From: Pseudomonas khorasanensis
GTDB taxonomy: Bacteria; Pseudomonadota; Gammaproteobacteria; Pseudomonadales; Pseudomonadaceae
Assembly: GCF_014268505.2 (NCBI RefSeq)
Contig: NZ_JABWQP020000016.1
Coordinates: 1 to 64,000, forward strand
DNA length: 64,000 nt
Direction of reading: 5' to 3'
Program-made: the position numbers and the translations under genes
In this document: positions 33,341 through 41,543 of the stretch, piece by piece
Layout of the letters: the number at the start of each line of letters is the position of its first letter
Numbering within the stretch: the first letter of the stretch is position 1
The notes under the pieces: generated by a model
Told to the model about the DNA's origin: nothing
Databases searched by the model: none
Seen by the model: only the letters and a program-made list of their open reading frames with translations

Positions 33341-33673
33341 ATGAAAGGCTTGATCGCCATTGCGGCGTTGGCATTGTTGGGCGGTTGCGCGCAGTTGAAC
33401 CTGTTTCAGTCCTCCGCCCCGGCGGATAGCTGGACGACCTGGACCTGCGACAGCCAGGCCAAGGTGTTGTGGCGTTACGCCGATGCCGACCAGAAGGAAG
33501 TCGATGTTCGACTGGGCGGCGGTGACCAGGTCTATCGCCTGAAAGAAGAACCGGGCGCCTCTGGCGCGTTGTACAGCGACGGCATGCTGGCGTTTCACGT
33601 CAAGGGTGACGAAGGCCTGGTGTACTGGGTCGCCACCAATGACCTGATTGGTCGCGGCTGCAAGGTGCAGTAA
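33341..33673 (+). CDS. MliC-like lipoprotein (putative C-type lysozyme inhibitor)
   Basis: A 110-residue lipoprotein (signal MKGLIAIAALALLGGCAQ, lipobox LGGC). The mature domain WTTWTCDSQAKVLWRYADADQKEVDVRL...YRLKEEPGASGALYSDGMLAFHVKGDEGLVYWVATNDLIGRGCKVQ matches the MliC fold, with the SGALYSDG loop typical of the inhibitory site and a conserved terminal cysteine pair. MliC proteins protect the cell wall from host or predator lysozyme at the outer membrane. GAGGAACACGG precedes the ATG. Its place within a central carbon operon is conserved in Pseudomonas but has no obvious functional reason. Confidence 0.82.
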   Translation: MKGLIAIAALALLGGCAQLNLFQSSAPADSWTTWTCDSQAKVLWRYADADQKEVDVRLGGGDQVYRLKEEPGASGALYSDGMLAFHVKGDEGLVYWVATNDLIGRGCKVQ

Positions 33674-33694
33674 TTGACACACCACAGATCTAAT

Positions 33695-33781
33695 GTCGGA
33701 GCGAGCCTGCTCGCGAAATCGGTCTGACAGGCACTGCATCAGCGACTGCAAGGTAGCTTTCGCGAGCAGGCTCGCTCCCAC
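33695..33781. repeat. REP pair, class a (before fba)
   Basis: The order of arms is reversed compared with other copies: GGAGCGAGCCTGCTCGCGAA comes first and TTCGCGAGCAGGCTCGCTCC second. Confidence 0.88.
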
Positions 33782-33926
33782 TGGGGTTCTCTGTTGTTCA
33801 CAGGATTTTGGTAACACCGAATCACCAGACCGGGCCTCAACCCCCGATCTGCAACTACTTGAATAGCCGCCGCCGCTCCGGCAGGCTGGCACGATTAACG
33901 ACCCTCAACCGGGAGAGACACAAACA

Positions 33927-34991
33927 ATGGCACTTATCAGCATGCGCCAGATGCTGGACCACGCAGCCGAGTTCGGCTACGGCGTTCCAGCCTTCAACGT
34001 CAACAACCTTGAGCAGATGCGCGCCATCATGGAAGCCGCTGACAAGACTGACTCCCCGGTGATCGTCCAGGCTTCGGCGGGCGCCCGTAAATATGCCGGC
34101 GCGCCATTCCTGCGTCACCTGATCCTGGCCGCAATCGAAGAGTTCCCGCATATCCCGGTGTGCATGCACCAGGACCACGGCACGAGCCCTGACGTCTGCC
34201 AGCGCTCGATCCAGCTGGGCTTCAGCTCGGTGATGATGGACGGCTCCCTCGGCGAAGATGGCAAGACCCCGACCGACTACGACTACAACGTCCGCGTCAC
34301 TCAGCAGACCGTGGCCATGGCTCACGCCTGCGGCGTATCGGTGGAAGGCGAGCTGGGCTGCCTGGGTTCGCTGGAAACCGGCATGGCCGGTGAAGAAGAC
34401 GGCATCGGCGCCGAAGGCGTTCTGGATCACAGCCAGATGCTGACCGACCCGGAAGAAGCCGCTGACTTCGTTAAACGTACTCAGGTCGATGCCCTGGCCA
34501 TCGCCATCGGCACCAGCCACGGCGCCTACAAGTTCACCAAGCCTCCTACCGGCGACGTGCTGGCGATCGACCGCATCAAGGAAATCCACAAGCGCATCCC
34601 GAACACCCACTTGGTCATGCACGGCTCGTCCTCGGTGCCACAAGAGTGGCTGGCGATCATCAACCAGTACGGCGGCGACATCAAAGAAACCTACGGCGTA
34701 CCGGTTGAAGAAATCGTCGAAGGCATCAAGCACGGCGTGCGCAAGGTCAACATCGACACCGACCTGCGCCTGGCCTCCACCGGTGCGATGCGTCGCCTGA
34801 TGGCCACCAACCCGAGCGAATTCGACCCACGTAAATTCTTCGGCGCGACTGTGACCGCAATGCGCGACGTGTGCATCGCGCGTTATGAAGCATTCGGCAC
34901 TGCCGGCAATGCTTCGAAGATCAAGCCGATCTCGCTGGAAGCGATGTATCAGCGTTATCTGAAGGGTGAGTTGAACGCCAAGGTGAATTGA
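33927..34991 (+). CDS. fba: Class II fructose-bisphosphate aldolase
   Basis: Fba splits fructose 1,6-bisphosphate into dihydroxyacetone phosphate and glyceraldehyde 3-phosphate (or the reverse in gluconeogenesis) with a catalytic Zn2+. The 354-residue protein has PVCMHQDHGTSPDVC with the catalytic Asp and first zinc His, GELGCLGSLETG, AIAIGTSHGAYKF with a zinc histidine, LVMHGSSSVP with another, and KVNIDTDLRLASTGA for substrate phosphate binding. GGGAGAGACACAAACA precedes the ATG. A strong terminator follows at 35019, closing the tktA-epd-pgk-fba region. Confidence 0.97.
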   Translation: MALISMRQMLDHAAEFGYGVPAFNVNNLEQMRAIMEAADKTDSPVIVQASAGARKYAGAPFLRHLILAAIEEFPHIPVCMHQDHGTSPDVCQRSIQLGFSSVMMDGSLGEDGKTPTDYDYNVRVTQQTVAMAHACGVSVEGELGCLGSLETGMAGEEDGIGAEGVLDHSQMLTDPEEAADFVKRTQVDALAIAIGTSHGAYKFTKPPTGDVLAIDRIKEIHKRIPNTHLVMHGSSSVPQEWLAIINQYGGDIKETYGVPVEEIVEGIKHGVRKVNIDTDLRLASTGAMRRLMATNPSEFDPRKFFGATVTAMRDVCIARYEAFGTAGNASKIKPISLEAMYQRYLKGELNAKVN

Positions 34992-35018
34992 GCCTGAGCG
35001 TTGAGCTGATTAAAAAGA

Positions 35019-35044
35019 AACCCGCCGTGAGGCGGGTTTTTTTG
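35019..35044 (+). terminator. Rho-independent terminator of fba
   Basis: A perfect 9-bp stem AAACCCGCC/GGCGGGTTT with a 4-nt loop is followed by further T residues. Confidence 0.92.
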
Positions 35045-35141
35045 TATTTGAAGCGATCACCCTTTGGTTTCGCTGAATGGAGGAGGGCGTGATGCTGGCG
35101 ATCGTCGATAACAGAATCGGTCTAAGGAAGCTTGCAGAAAG

Positions 35142-36341
35142 TTATCCAAAGGACAGGTTGAACGGCGCTGACGATTGTTCTATTGCGCGCATAACATCCG
35201 GCGCCTCTTCTCGAAATTGAGAATGGCGTTCAAGTACCGCTTCGACCGAGGCAAGCAGTCGCTGAATTCGCTCTGTGGGACGCTCGACCTCACAGGTGTG
35301 CGCAAACTCCAGCAGTCCTTGTCGAGAGGCAAACATTGATTTGTTGCCTGCCAGATCCAACGCCAGAACATCTTCCGGGATATAAGCGGTTGTGTTGACG
35401 ATGTCGTAAGCCGGCGCCAGGCGTGCATCACCGTGCGTGGGATTGGAGTAGAGCAGCCCGAAATTTTTCAAATGAGCATCACCATTCCCGACAATGCAGC
35501 TCAGGGCAACGCTGTCGAATAGTTGGGCAAGGGATGAGCGTCGATTCTCGGGCGGGCAGAACAGGCATATGGCCTTGGCGATTGCCGCGTAACTCTTGCT
35601 GTATTTCTGACTGGCCGATAGCCCCATCAACACGGCCATGTCTTCGAAACCAATCGGGTCAAGCAGGTCGTCGCGGTCAAAGCGACGCATAACGAATAGC
35701 TTGGTGTTATCGGAAAGGTAGAAGGGCGGTACAGGAATTCCCGCTTCCTTCGCCATGGACATGCAAAGGAATTCATTAATTGCGAGGCCCGGATACTCGT
35801 CTCGCCCGCTTTTGATAATCAAGTCCGACGTTTTAGTAGTCACTCGCAGCAGTTCGACATTCTGGCGTTCCGGCACCAAAACCTTTGGCTGAACGCCTGA
35901 AATGCCTGCGCGCAGAATGTAACGGTCGAGGATGTCATTGAAGATGTCCTCGGTCCCGTCCCAAGTCAGAATCTCCTGAAGATTTTCTCCGGGGAATTGT
36001 TGATCCTCCAGTAGAGCGTCAACCGTTTCAGAGCGCACTTGAATCCTGCCGATCGGCGAGGTACTGCCGGAAAGCGCCAGCAACAGCATGGGGTCCACAT
36101 TTACCGTCTTGGCCAGCCGATTGCGCAGTTGCTCAAGCAGATAGCCTTCGGGCAGATTCATTTGAAAAATCGGGTGGAGTTCGCGTCGTCGAAGCTCTTC
36201 ATGGCGTACCGGCATCGTCAAACTGATCGCTGTTTCCGGCAGTGCATCATCGTGATAGCGGTAGGTGAAATCATCGGCATCGCTGAAAAGCCTGCCGCTG
36301 TAGCCTTCAGGCGTGCTGACTTTGAGGGAAGTCTTTTTCAT
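35142..36341 (-). CDS. hipA: HipA-like serine/threonine kinase toxin
   Basis: A 399-residue type II toxin kinase. E. coli HipA phosphorylates glutamyl-tRNA synthetase and causes growth arrest; targets of this homologue are unknown. The N-terminal subdomain is present (residues 1-110, HEELRRRELHPIFQMNLPEGYL). The nucleotide loop is ISGVQPKVLV around residue 165, the kinase catalytic motif is GNGDAHLKNFGLL and the metal-binding motif is PAYDIVN. All catalytic residues look intact. The start at 36341 overlaps the stop of the antitoxin gene by 4 nt (ATGA), so translation is coupled. The overlap and the whole motif set argue for a functional pair. Confidence 0.93.
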   Translation of the reverse strand: MKKTSLKVSTPEGYSGRLFSDADDFTYRYHDDALPETAISLTMPVRHEELRRRELHPIFQMNLPEGYLLEQLRNRLAKTVNVDPMLLLALSGSTSPIGRIQVRSETVDALLEDQQFPGENLQEILTWDGTEDIFNDILDRYILRAGISGVQPKVLVPERQNVELLRVTTKTSDLIIKSGRDEYPGLAINEFLCMSMAKEAGIPVPPFYLSDNTKLFVMRRFDRDDLLDPIGFEDMAVLMGLSASQKYSKSYAAIAKAICLFCPPENRRSSLAQLFDSVALSCIVGNGDAHLKNFGLLYSNPTHGDARLAPAYDIVNTTAYIPEDVLALDLAGNKSMFASRQGLLEFAHTCEVERPTERIQRLLASVEAVLERHSQFREEAPDVMRAIEQSSAPFNLSFG

Positions 36342-36589
36342 TTGAAGATATCCCCAAGCTCTTCGAGGGTCGGCATCGCCGCTGGAACCACGGTGAGTTC
36401 GCAATCCAGCGCACCCAACACCCTTGCGTAGGCAATCATGCCGATGGAAAGCGCGCCTTTCTCTACTGCCATGACTTTGTGCCGCGTCAGTCCCGCGAGG
36501 TGGGCGAGCTGCGCTTGGGTCAGGCCGCGATTCAGGCGTTTTTCGCGAAGCTGGGTGCCGAGACGAGTGGTTAATAATGCGTAATCCAT
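36338..36589 (-). CDS. hipB: HipB-like helix-turn-helix antitoxin
   Basis: An 83-residue XRE-type DNA-binding protein with GTQLREKRLNRGLTQAQLAHLAGLTRHKVMAVEKG, a clear Cro/C1 helix-turn-helix in residues 10-50. It should neutralise HipA by binding it and repress its own promoter. The C-terminus PTLEELGDIFK is short, as in HipB proteins. The promoter region carries interrupted inverted repeats that overlap the start codon. Confidence 0.9.
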   Translation of the reverse strand: MDYALLTTRLGTQLREKRLNRGLTQAQLAHLAGLTRHKVMAVEKGALSIGMIAYARVLGALDCELTVVPAAMPTLEELGDIFK

Positions 36590-36637
36590 GTTCCGCTACC
36601 GTGACATTGATCGTTGAAAGTAGCGTATACGGAACAT
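36588..36637. promoter_or_regulatory. Candidate hipBA operator
   Basis: ATGTTCCG (36588) and CGGAACAT (36630) are perfect 8-nt arms that begin inside the hipB start codon. Between them a second pair of arms, CGCTAC (36594) and GTAGCG (36620), overlaps or abuts. The pattern fits two HipB dimers on one promoter. It differs from the E. coli TATCC(N8)GGATA site. Confidence 0.55.
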
Positions 36638-36755
36638 TTTATCCATTGCCTGAGAGTGAAACACCGCCATTGCGAGCAGGCTCACTCCTGCAAATCGAGC
36701 GAATGCGGCCCGCAAATTATGGATTGTTTGCCATTTCGTCATCGTTGGCAGGTAG

Positions 36756-37424
36756 CTATTTATCGTGATCAATGTCCAGTTTGGAAAAGCTCACCTGCCC
36801 ACCCTCACTGGTGTATCCCGTGTTGTCCTGCACATAAACCCCGGCCTTGAAGTACAGCGGCTTGTCGCGCCAGGTTGCGCTGATCTGTGAATCCCACTGA
36901 TAACCCGCCGCACTAACACCCAACGCACCGCCGGGACTCAAGTGGATGAGGTAGTTGAATTCGCGATCGAGCTTGATGCCGGTGGCCAGGGTGATCACGC
37001 GGCTTTCCTTGTCATCGGGGCGCATGCGCACCTTGATCACCAGGTTGCCGGTCTCGGTTTTGGTCTTGTACTGGTACTCGAGTTTGACCATCGGCCGCTG
37101 GCTCTCGTACGCATGAATCTGGCCGATGACGATCTTCCCGGAGCTGGGCACCTTGTTCACGGTGAGGGTGGCGCGCAGCAGGTTGTCGGCGTCCGGGTAA
37201 TACCAGTTGCGCAGGGTGCCGTTGCTGTAGGTTTCGCGCAGTTCGGTGCGCGGGTAGACGGCGTTTGCGGTTTTTGACCCGGTCACCGGGGACCAGAAGA
37301 ACAGGGTGCCGGTGTCGGAATGGAAGTATTGATCCTTGAAGCCGTTCACCAGTTTTTCGGTTTCGACGGTGTACGGCGGGCTGCCAACGGGAACGCTGAG
37401 GTTCCAGGTTGCTAGATCGATCAT
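36756..37424 (-). CDS. Alginate lyase, polysaccharide lyase family 7
   Basis: A 222-residue PL7 alginate lyase that cleaves beta-1,4 bonds of alginate by beta-elimination. The three conserved blocks of the family are clear: RTELRE (YPRTELRETYS), QIH (VIGQIHAYES) and YFKAGVYVQ (LYFKAGVYVQDN). No signal peptide is visible (MIDLATWNLSVPVG), as in the similar-sized P. aeruginosa PL7 protein, so export, if any, is by another route. It stands alone, away from alginate biosynthesis genes, between hipBA and a c-di-GMP signalling gene on the opposite strand. Confidence 0.93.
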   Translation of the reverse strand: MIDLATWNLSVPVGSPPYTVETEKLVNGFKDQYFHSDTGTLFFWSPVTGSKTANAVYPRTELRETYSNGTLRNWYYPDADNLLRATLTVNKVPSSGKIVIGQIHAYESQRPMVKLEYQYKTKTETGNLVIKVRMRPDDKESRVITLATGIKLDREFNYLIHLSPGGALGVSAAGYQWDSQISATWRDKPLYFKAGVYVQDNTGYTSEGGQVSFSKLDIDHDK

Positions 37425-37738
37425 GTCGGTTCTTCCACTCGATTCATCCTGAACGCAGGTGCCAGAAGCTCTAGCCCGCGCCTTTTCGGGGCGCCTTTAT
37501 AAGCGTAGCGGCTAATTTTGTTAATGCCCGTCCGGCGGTTCATTGACGTCAACATCCTGTCGAAATGCCATCCTTCCCGGTTTTCGGGGCCTGCAGCGGT
37601 GACCGTTAGTCGGCTCAACGGAACATTGGCGAAATGATGGCTTGATGACACCTTCTGCTTTCAGGCATCCGCGACTAGAGTGAAGGCTCAGTACGTCTAT
37701 GGTTTTTGCCGGCAACCGGTCCCGATAAGAGAAGCAGC
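37425..37738. other. Intergenic region between the PL7 lyase and the GGDEF-EAL gene
   Basis: A 314-bp divergent promoter region with no credible gene. A short GCGCC/GGCGC hairpin is at 37478-37494; nothing else could be assigned. Confidence 0.5.
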
Positions 37739-39862
37739 ATGGAATGCGCGCAACCCCAGCCAGGTGAAGGCAACTCGGTCCTATTGATCGTCGATGATTA
37801 CCCCGAAAACCTGATCAGCATGCGTGCGTTGCTGCAGCGACAGGATTGGCACGTGATGACCGCCGCCTCCGGTTTCGAGGCGCTCAACCTTTTACTCGAG
37901 CACGATATCGATCTGGTCCTGCTCGATGTGCAGATGCCCGGGATGGACGGTTTCGAGGTCGCGCGGCTCATGCGCGGCAGCCAGCGCACGCGTTTGACGC
38001 CGATTATTTTCCTCACCGCCAACGAGCAATCCCAGGACGCGGTCATCAAGGGCTATGCCAGTGGCGCGGTGGACTACCTGTTCAAGCCGTTCGACCCGCA
38101 AATCCTCAAACCCAAAGTGCAGGCGTTGCTCGAACATCAGCGCAATCGCCGTGCATTGCAGCGTCTGAGTCATGATCTGGAAGTGGCGCGAGCCTTCAAT
38201 GCCTCGGTGCTGGATAACGCCGCCGAGGGCATCCTGGTGTTGAGTGAGGACGGCGTGATCCGCTTTGCCAATCCGGCGATTTCACGCTTGCTTAACGCGC
38301 CGGTGAAGGAGCTTCAAGGCAAGGAATTTCTCGATTACCTGCAGAAGCCACACATTGCGCTGTGGGCTGATTCCGAGTTTTACGTTGGCTACCGACGCGG
38401 CGAAACCCTGCGCCTGCATGATGCGCTGTTGCGTACAGCGCCCGGTCAGCAAGTACCGGTGGCGTTGTCGTGCGCGCCTTTGCCCAGCGAGCAGCATGCG
38501 ATGGTGGTGACCGTGCTGGACATGTCGGTGGTGCGCCATTTGCACCAGCAATTGGAGTTTCAGGCAGTGACCGATCCGCTGACCGGTTTGCTCAACCGTC
38601 GCGGTTTCTACCAGACCGTGGAGAACCTGCTGTTGCGCGGCGAACGCAGTGACAGCAGTTGGGTCTTGCTCTATCTGGACCTCGACGGCTTCAAGCGGGT
38701 CAACGACTCCCTCGGTCATGATGCGGGTGACCGCGTGTTGCGTTGGGTCTCCGAGCAATTGAAGGCGTGCCTGCGACCGTTCGATATTCTCGCGCGCATG
38801 GGCGGTGATGAATTCACTGCGCTGCTGGATCTGGAGTTTCCAGAGCAGGCGGCGAAGATCGCAGAGAAACTCATCGAACGGGTATCGATCTGTCAGCAGA
38901 TCGAAGGACTGGATATCGTCCTCGGCGCGAGTATCGGCATTGCGACCTACCCCGATTGTGGCCGCAACCTTGACGGTTTACTGCGGGCCTCGGACATTGC
39001 CATGTACGAAGCCAAGCGCGCCGGGCGTCAGCAGTATCGCTTCTACGACCCGGAAATGAACGGCCGCGCACGCTCGCGTTTGATGCTTGAAGACAGCGTG
39101 CGCAACGCCATTGAGAACCGCGATTTCAATCTGGTCTATCAGCCGCAGGTGGCGACCGGCAGCGGGCAGATCCGTGGTTTCGAAGCGCTGCTGCGCTGGC
39201 AGCATCCGAGCGTGGGCGATGTGCCGCCGGGGCTGTTTCTGCCGTTGCTGGAAGAGGCGCGATTGATCAGTCGCCTCGGCAGCTGGATCTATCACCGTGG
39301 CGCCGGCCAGCGCAAAGCGTGGGAAGCGCTGTTCGCCGACGATCTGGTGTTGGGGTTGAGCTTGAGCAATACCCAGTTCGGTCTGCCGAATCTGGCCACT
39401 GAACTACGCCAGGTCATGGAGCGCCATGACTTGCAGCCCTGGCAGCTGGAAGTCGAGGTCACCGAAGAAGCCTTGATGCAAAACCCGGATGAAACCCGCA
39501 AACAGTTACGTCTGTTGCGCAATCTCGGGGTTCGGGTGGCGCTGGACGACTTCGGTTCCGGATTGTGTTCGCTGGCACATCTGCGCGATCTGGAACTGGA
39601 CACGCTGAAACTCGACCGCCATCTCATTGCGCGCCTGCCGGACTCGCCCCGCGACGCTGCGCTCGTGCGCATGGTCATAGACCTGTGCAAGCAATACGGC
39701 CTGCTAGTAATCGCCGAAGGGGTGGAAACCGTCGAGCAATACCAGTGGCTGCAAGCCCACGGCTGCGAGTATGTGCAAGGCTTCCTGGTGGCGCGGCCGT
39801 TGGTCGCCGAGGACGTTGCCAGCTTCGCCGAGCCGTTCGACTGGAGCGCACTGGCGGGTTGA
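37739..39862 (+). CDS. REC-PAS-GGDEF-EAL c-di-GMP signalling protein
   Basis: A 707-residue cytoplasmic protein. An N-terminal receiver (residues about 14-130; phosphoacceptor D63, acidic pair D19/D20) is followed by a PAS domain (about 160-275), a GGDEF domain with GGDEF intact at 355-359 and an inhibitory RxxD at 346-349, and an EAL domain with EAL at 482-484, DDFGSG, EGVET and YVQGF. Both catalytic signatures are present, so it may make and break c-di-GMP. However the usual VNLS motif reads LSLS, with Ser at 541 in place of the metal-binding Asn. The ATG at 37739 is chosen over a TTG at 37706. The next gene starts 44 bp downstream. Confidence 0.93.
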   Translation: MECAQPQPGEGNSVLLIVDDYPENLISMRALLQRQDWHVMTAASGFEALNLLLEHDIDLVLLDVQMPGMDGFEVARLMRGSQRTRLTPIIFLTANEQSQDAVIKGYASGAVDYLFKPFDPQILKPKVQALLEHQRNRRALQRLSHDLEVARAFNASVLDNAAEGILVLSEDGVIRFANPAISRLLNAPVKELQGKEFLDYLQKPHIALWADSEFYVGYRRGETLRLHDALLRTAPGQQVPVALSCAPLPSEQHAMVVTVLDMSVVRHLHQQLEFQAVTDPLTGLLNRRGFYQTVENLLLRGERSDSSWVLLYLDLDGFKRVNDSLGHDAGDRVLRWVSEQLKACLRPFDILARMGGDEFTALLDLEFPEQAAKIAEKLIERVSICQQIEGLDIVLGASIGIATYPDCGRNLDGLLRASDIAMYEAKRAGRQQYRFYDPEMNGRARSRLMLEDSVRNAIENRDFNLVYQPQVATGSGQIRGFEALLRWQHPSVGDVPPGLFLPLLEEARLISRLGSWIYHRGAGQRKAWEALFADDLVLGLSLSNTQFGLPNLATELRQVMERHDLQPWQLEVEVTEEALMQNPDETRKQLRLLRNLGVRVALDDFGSGLCSLAHLRDLELDTLKLDRHLIARLPDSPRDAALVRMVIDLCKQYGLLVIAEGVETVEQYQWLQAHGCEYVQGFLVARPLVAEDVASFAEPFDWSALAG

Positions 39863-39906
39863 ATTCGCTACACTGGCGCACCTTTTTTGAACCGTGTTGC
39901 CCGTCC

Positions 39907-40401
39907 ATGACTGTGTTGAAGTACCTTCAGGCCTACCCCGAGCGTTTGCAGGATCAGGTGCGCCAGCTGATCGCCGAGGGGCGTCTGGGTGACTATCTGG
40001 ATCAACGTTATTCGGGGCGACACGACGTGCAGAGCGACAAGGCGTTGTACGGCTACGCGCTGGACCTTAAACAGCAGTACATGCGCAACGCCCCGGCGAT
40101 CGACAAGGTGCTGTTCGACAACCGCCTCGACCTTACCCACCGAGCGCTCGGTCTGCACACTACGGTTTCGCGGGTGCAGGGCGGCAAGCTCAAGGCCAAC
40201 AAGGAAATCCGCATTGCTTCGCTGTTCAAGGAGGCCGCGCCGGACTTTCTGAAGATGATCGTGGTGCACGAACTGGCGCACTTCAAGGAATCGGACCACA
40301 ACAAGGCGTTCTATAAGTTGTGCGAGCACATGCTGCCGGGGTACCACCAGATCGAGTTCGATCTGCGCGTGTACCTGACGTGGCGGGATATGCAGGCTTA
40401 A
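39907..40401 (+). CDS. YgjP-like zinc metallopeptidase (DUF45/WLM-type)
   Basis: A 164-residue protein with an HELAH motif at residues 121-125 (MIVVHELAHFKESDHNKAFYKLCEHMLPGYH). The second histidine set HNKAFY and the glutamate after it resemble the third ligand of YgjP/M48-like gluzincin peptidases. The N-terminal half contains LKQQYMRNAPAIDKVLFDN and SRVQGGKLKANKEIRIASL. It is cytoplasmic, without a signal peptide. Its substrate is not known. The winged-helix gene at 40420 starts 18 bp after the stop, so the two are likely co-transcribed. Confidence 0.87.
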   Translation: MTVLKYLQAYPERLQDQVRQLIAEGRLGDYLDQRYSGRHDVQSDKALYGYALDLKQQYMRNAPAIDKVLFDNRLDLTHRALGLHTTVSRVQGGKLKANKEIRIASLFKEAAPDFLKMIVVHELAHFKESDHNKAFYKLCEHMLPGYHQIEFDLRVYLTWRDMQA

Positions 40402-40419
40402 CCAATCAGGAAGGTGTGG

Positions 40420-40716
40420 ATGGACGTCAGCAAGACCAAAAGCAGTTTCTACCGCCGTTTGTACGTGGCCTATCTGATCGACAGCGGCCTGGCCGCCAGT
40501 GTCCCGGCATTAACCGAAGTCACCGGCATGCCCCGGCGCACGGCGCAGGACACGATTGCCGCGTTGGCCGATCTGGATATCGTCTGTGAGTTCGAGCAGG
40601 AAGAGGGTGCGCGCAACCACGCGGGGCGCTATCGCATTCGCGAGTGGGGAGCGATTGACCGGGGGTGGATCGAACGAAATCTGCGGCAGATCAAGGCTGT
40701 GCTTGAGTATCCCTGA
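40420..40716 (+). CDS. Small winged-helix domain protein
   Basis: A 98-residue protein. FYRRLYVAYLIDSGLAASVPALTEVTGMPRRTAQDTIAALADLDIVCEFEQEEG is a winged-helix DNA-binding fold; the recognition helix is PRRTAQDTIAAL. The C-terminal half, HAGRYRIREWGAIDRGWIERNLRQIKAVLEYP, carries the wing and a last helix. It may regulate the metallopeptidase gene upstream or other genes. CAGGAAGG precedes the ATG at 40420. Confidence 0.82.
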   Translation: MDVSKTKSSFYRRLYVAYLIDSGLAASVPALTEVTGMPRRTAQDTIAALADLDIVCEFEQEEGARNHAGRYRIREWGAIDRGWIERNLRQIKAVLEYP

Positions 40717-40740
40717 GCGTTGCGGCGCCTGTGCTGACGC

Positions 40741-40829
40741 CATCGCTGGCAAGCCAGCTCCCACAGGTTATTAGGTGATCCAAAAAAACTGTGCGTTTGA
40801 TCCCTGTGGGAGCTGGCTTGCCAGCGATG
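40741..40829. repeat. REP pair, class c
   Basis: CATCGCTGGCAAGCCAGCTC and its inverse GAGCTGGCTTGCCAGCGATG (with CCCACAGG/CCTGTGGG ends). Two more copies are at 44.7 and 63.7 kb. Confidence 0.9.
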
Positions 40830-40835
40830 AGGCCT

Positions 40836-41288
40836 TCAAGGACGACGCATACCGATGTGCGGAATGCCATCCTCCAGGTATTCCTCACCCGCCACCTCAA
40901 ACCCGTACTTTCCGTAATACCCCTGCAAATGGGCCTGCGCGGACAGATAAATCGGCATGTGCGGCCAATGCTTCTCGGCCTGTTTCAGCGCTTGCTCCAT
41001 CATCTCGTGGCCGACCCCTTTGCCGCGACCGGCCGGCGCCGTGATCACGCGACCGATTACCACGTCGCCGCCCTGGGATTCCGGATCCAGCAGGCGCAGA
41101 TACGCCATTAGCTGATCATTCTCCCAGCCCATCAGGTGGTGGGTATCGCCGTCGAGATCCTGTCCGTCGAGATCCGGATAAGCGCATTTTTGTTCAACCA
41201 CGAACACGTCCGAGCGCAGCTTCAACAGCGCATATAACTGCTCTTTGCCCAGGTCGCTGTGATGCTTGCAGATCCACTCGATTGTCAT
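40836..41288 (-). CDS. GNAT acetyltransferase, ElaA family
   Basis: A 150-residue GNAT N-acetyltransferase of the ElaA type. LYALLKLRSDVFVVEQKCAYPDLDGQDLD and HHLMGW are ElaA signatures; the acetyl-CoA-binding motif is VITAPAGRGKGVGHEMMEQAL (the R/Q-x-x-G-x-G/A segment). The C-terminus AHLQGYYGKYGFEVAGEEYLEDGIPHIGM is also characteristic. The substrate is unknown. AAGGAATCAGAAA precedes the ATG at 41288. The 255-bp gap to 41544 holds no recognised feature. Confidence 0.92.
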   Translation of the reverse strand: MTIEWICKHHSDLGKEQLYALLKLRSDVFVVEQKCAYPDLDGQDLDGDTHHLMGWENDQLMAYLRLLDPESQGGDVVIGRVITAPAGRGKGVGHEMMEQALKQAEKHWPHMPIYLSAQAHLQGYYGKYGFEVAGEEYLEDGIPHIGMRRP

Positions 41289-41543
41289 TTTCTGATTCCT
41301 TGAACATGTCGCCCGATACTAAGCGCACCTGCTCCGTATGTCTGCATGGCGTAACAGTCTGTGATAAAGGTCAAAATGCCATCATTCCTTTCGCGCGGCG
41401 GCTGCCACTTTGTGTACTCTGCTGGTGAGCAGTGTGCACTGGCTTGTATGAGCTAATGTTCAATGCTTGGGTTTTGCCGGTAAGGGGCCTTGGGTTTTGA
41501 CGTGAAGACACGTCGGGCGGTTGCCCGCTGAGGATGTTCAAGC

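Noticed and set aside
36673..36693. Separate regulatory repeat upstream of hipBA
   Set aside because: It is a degenerate class a REP half-element (GCGAGCAGGCTCACTCCTGC).
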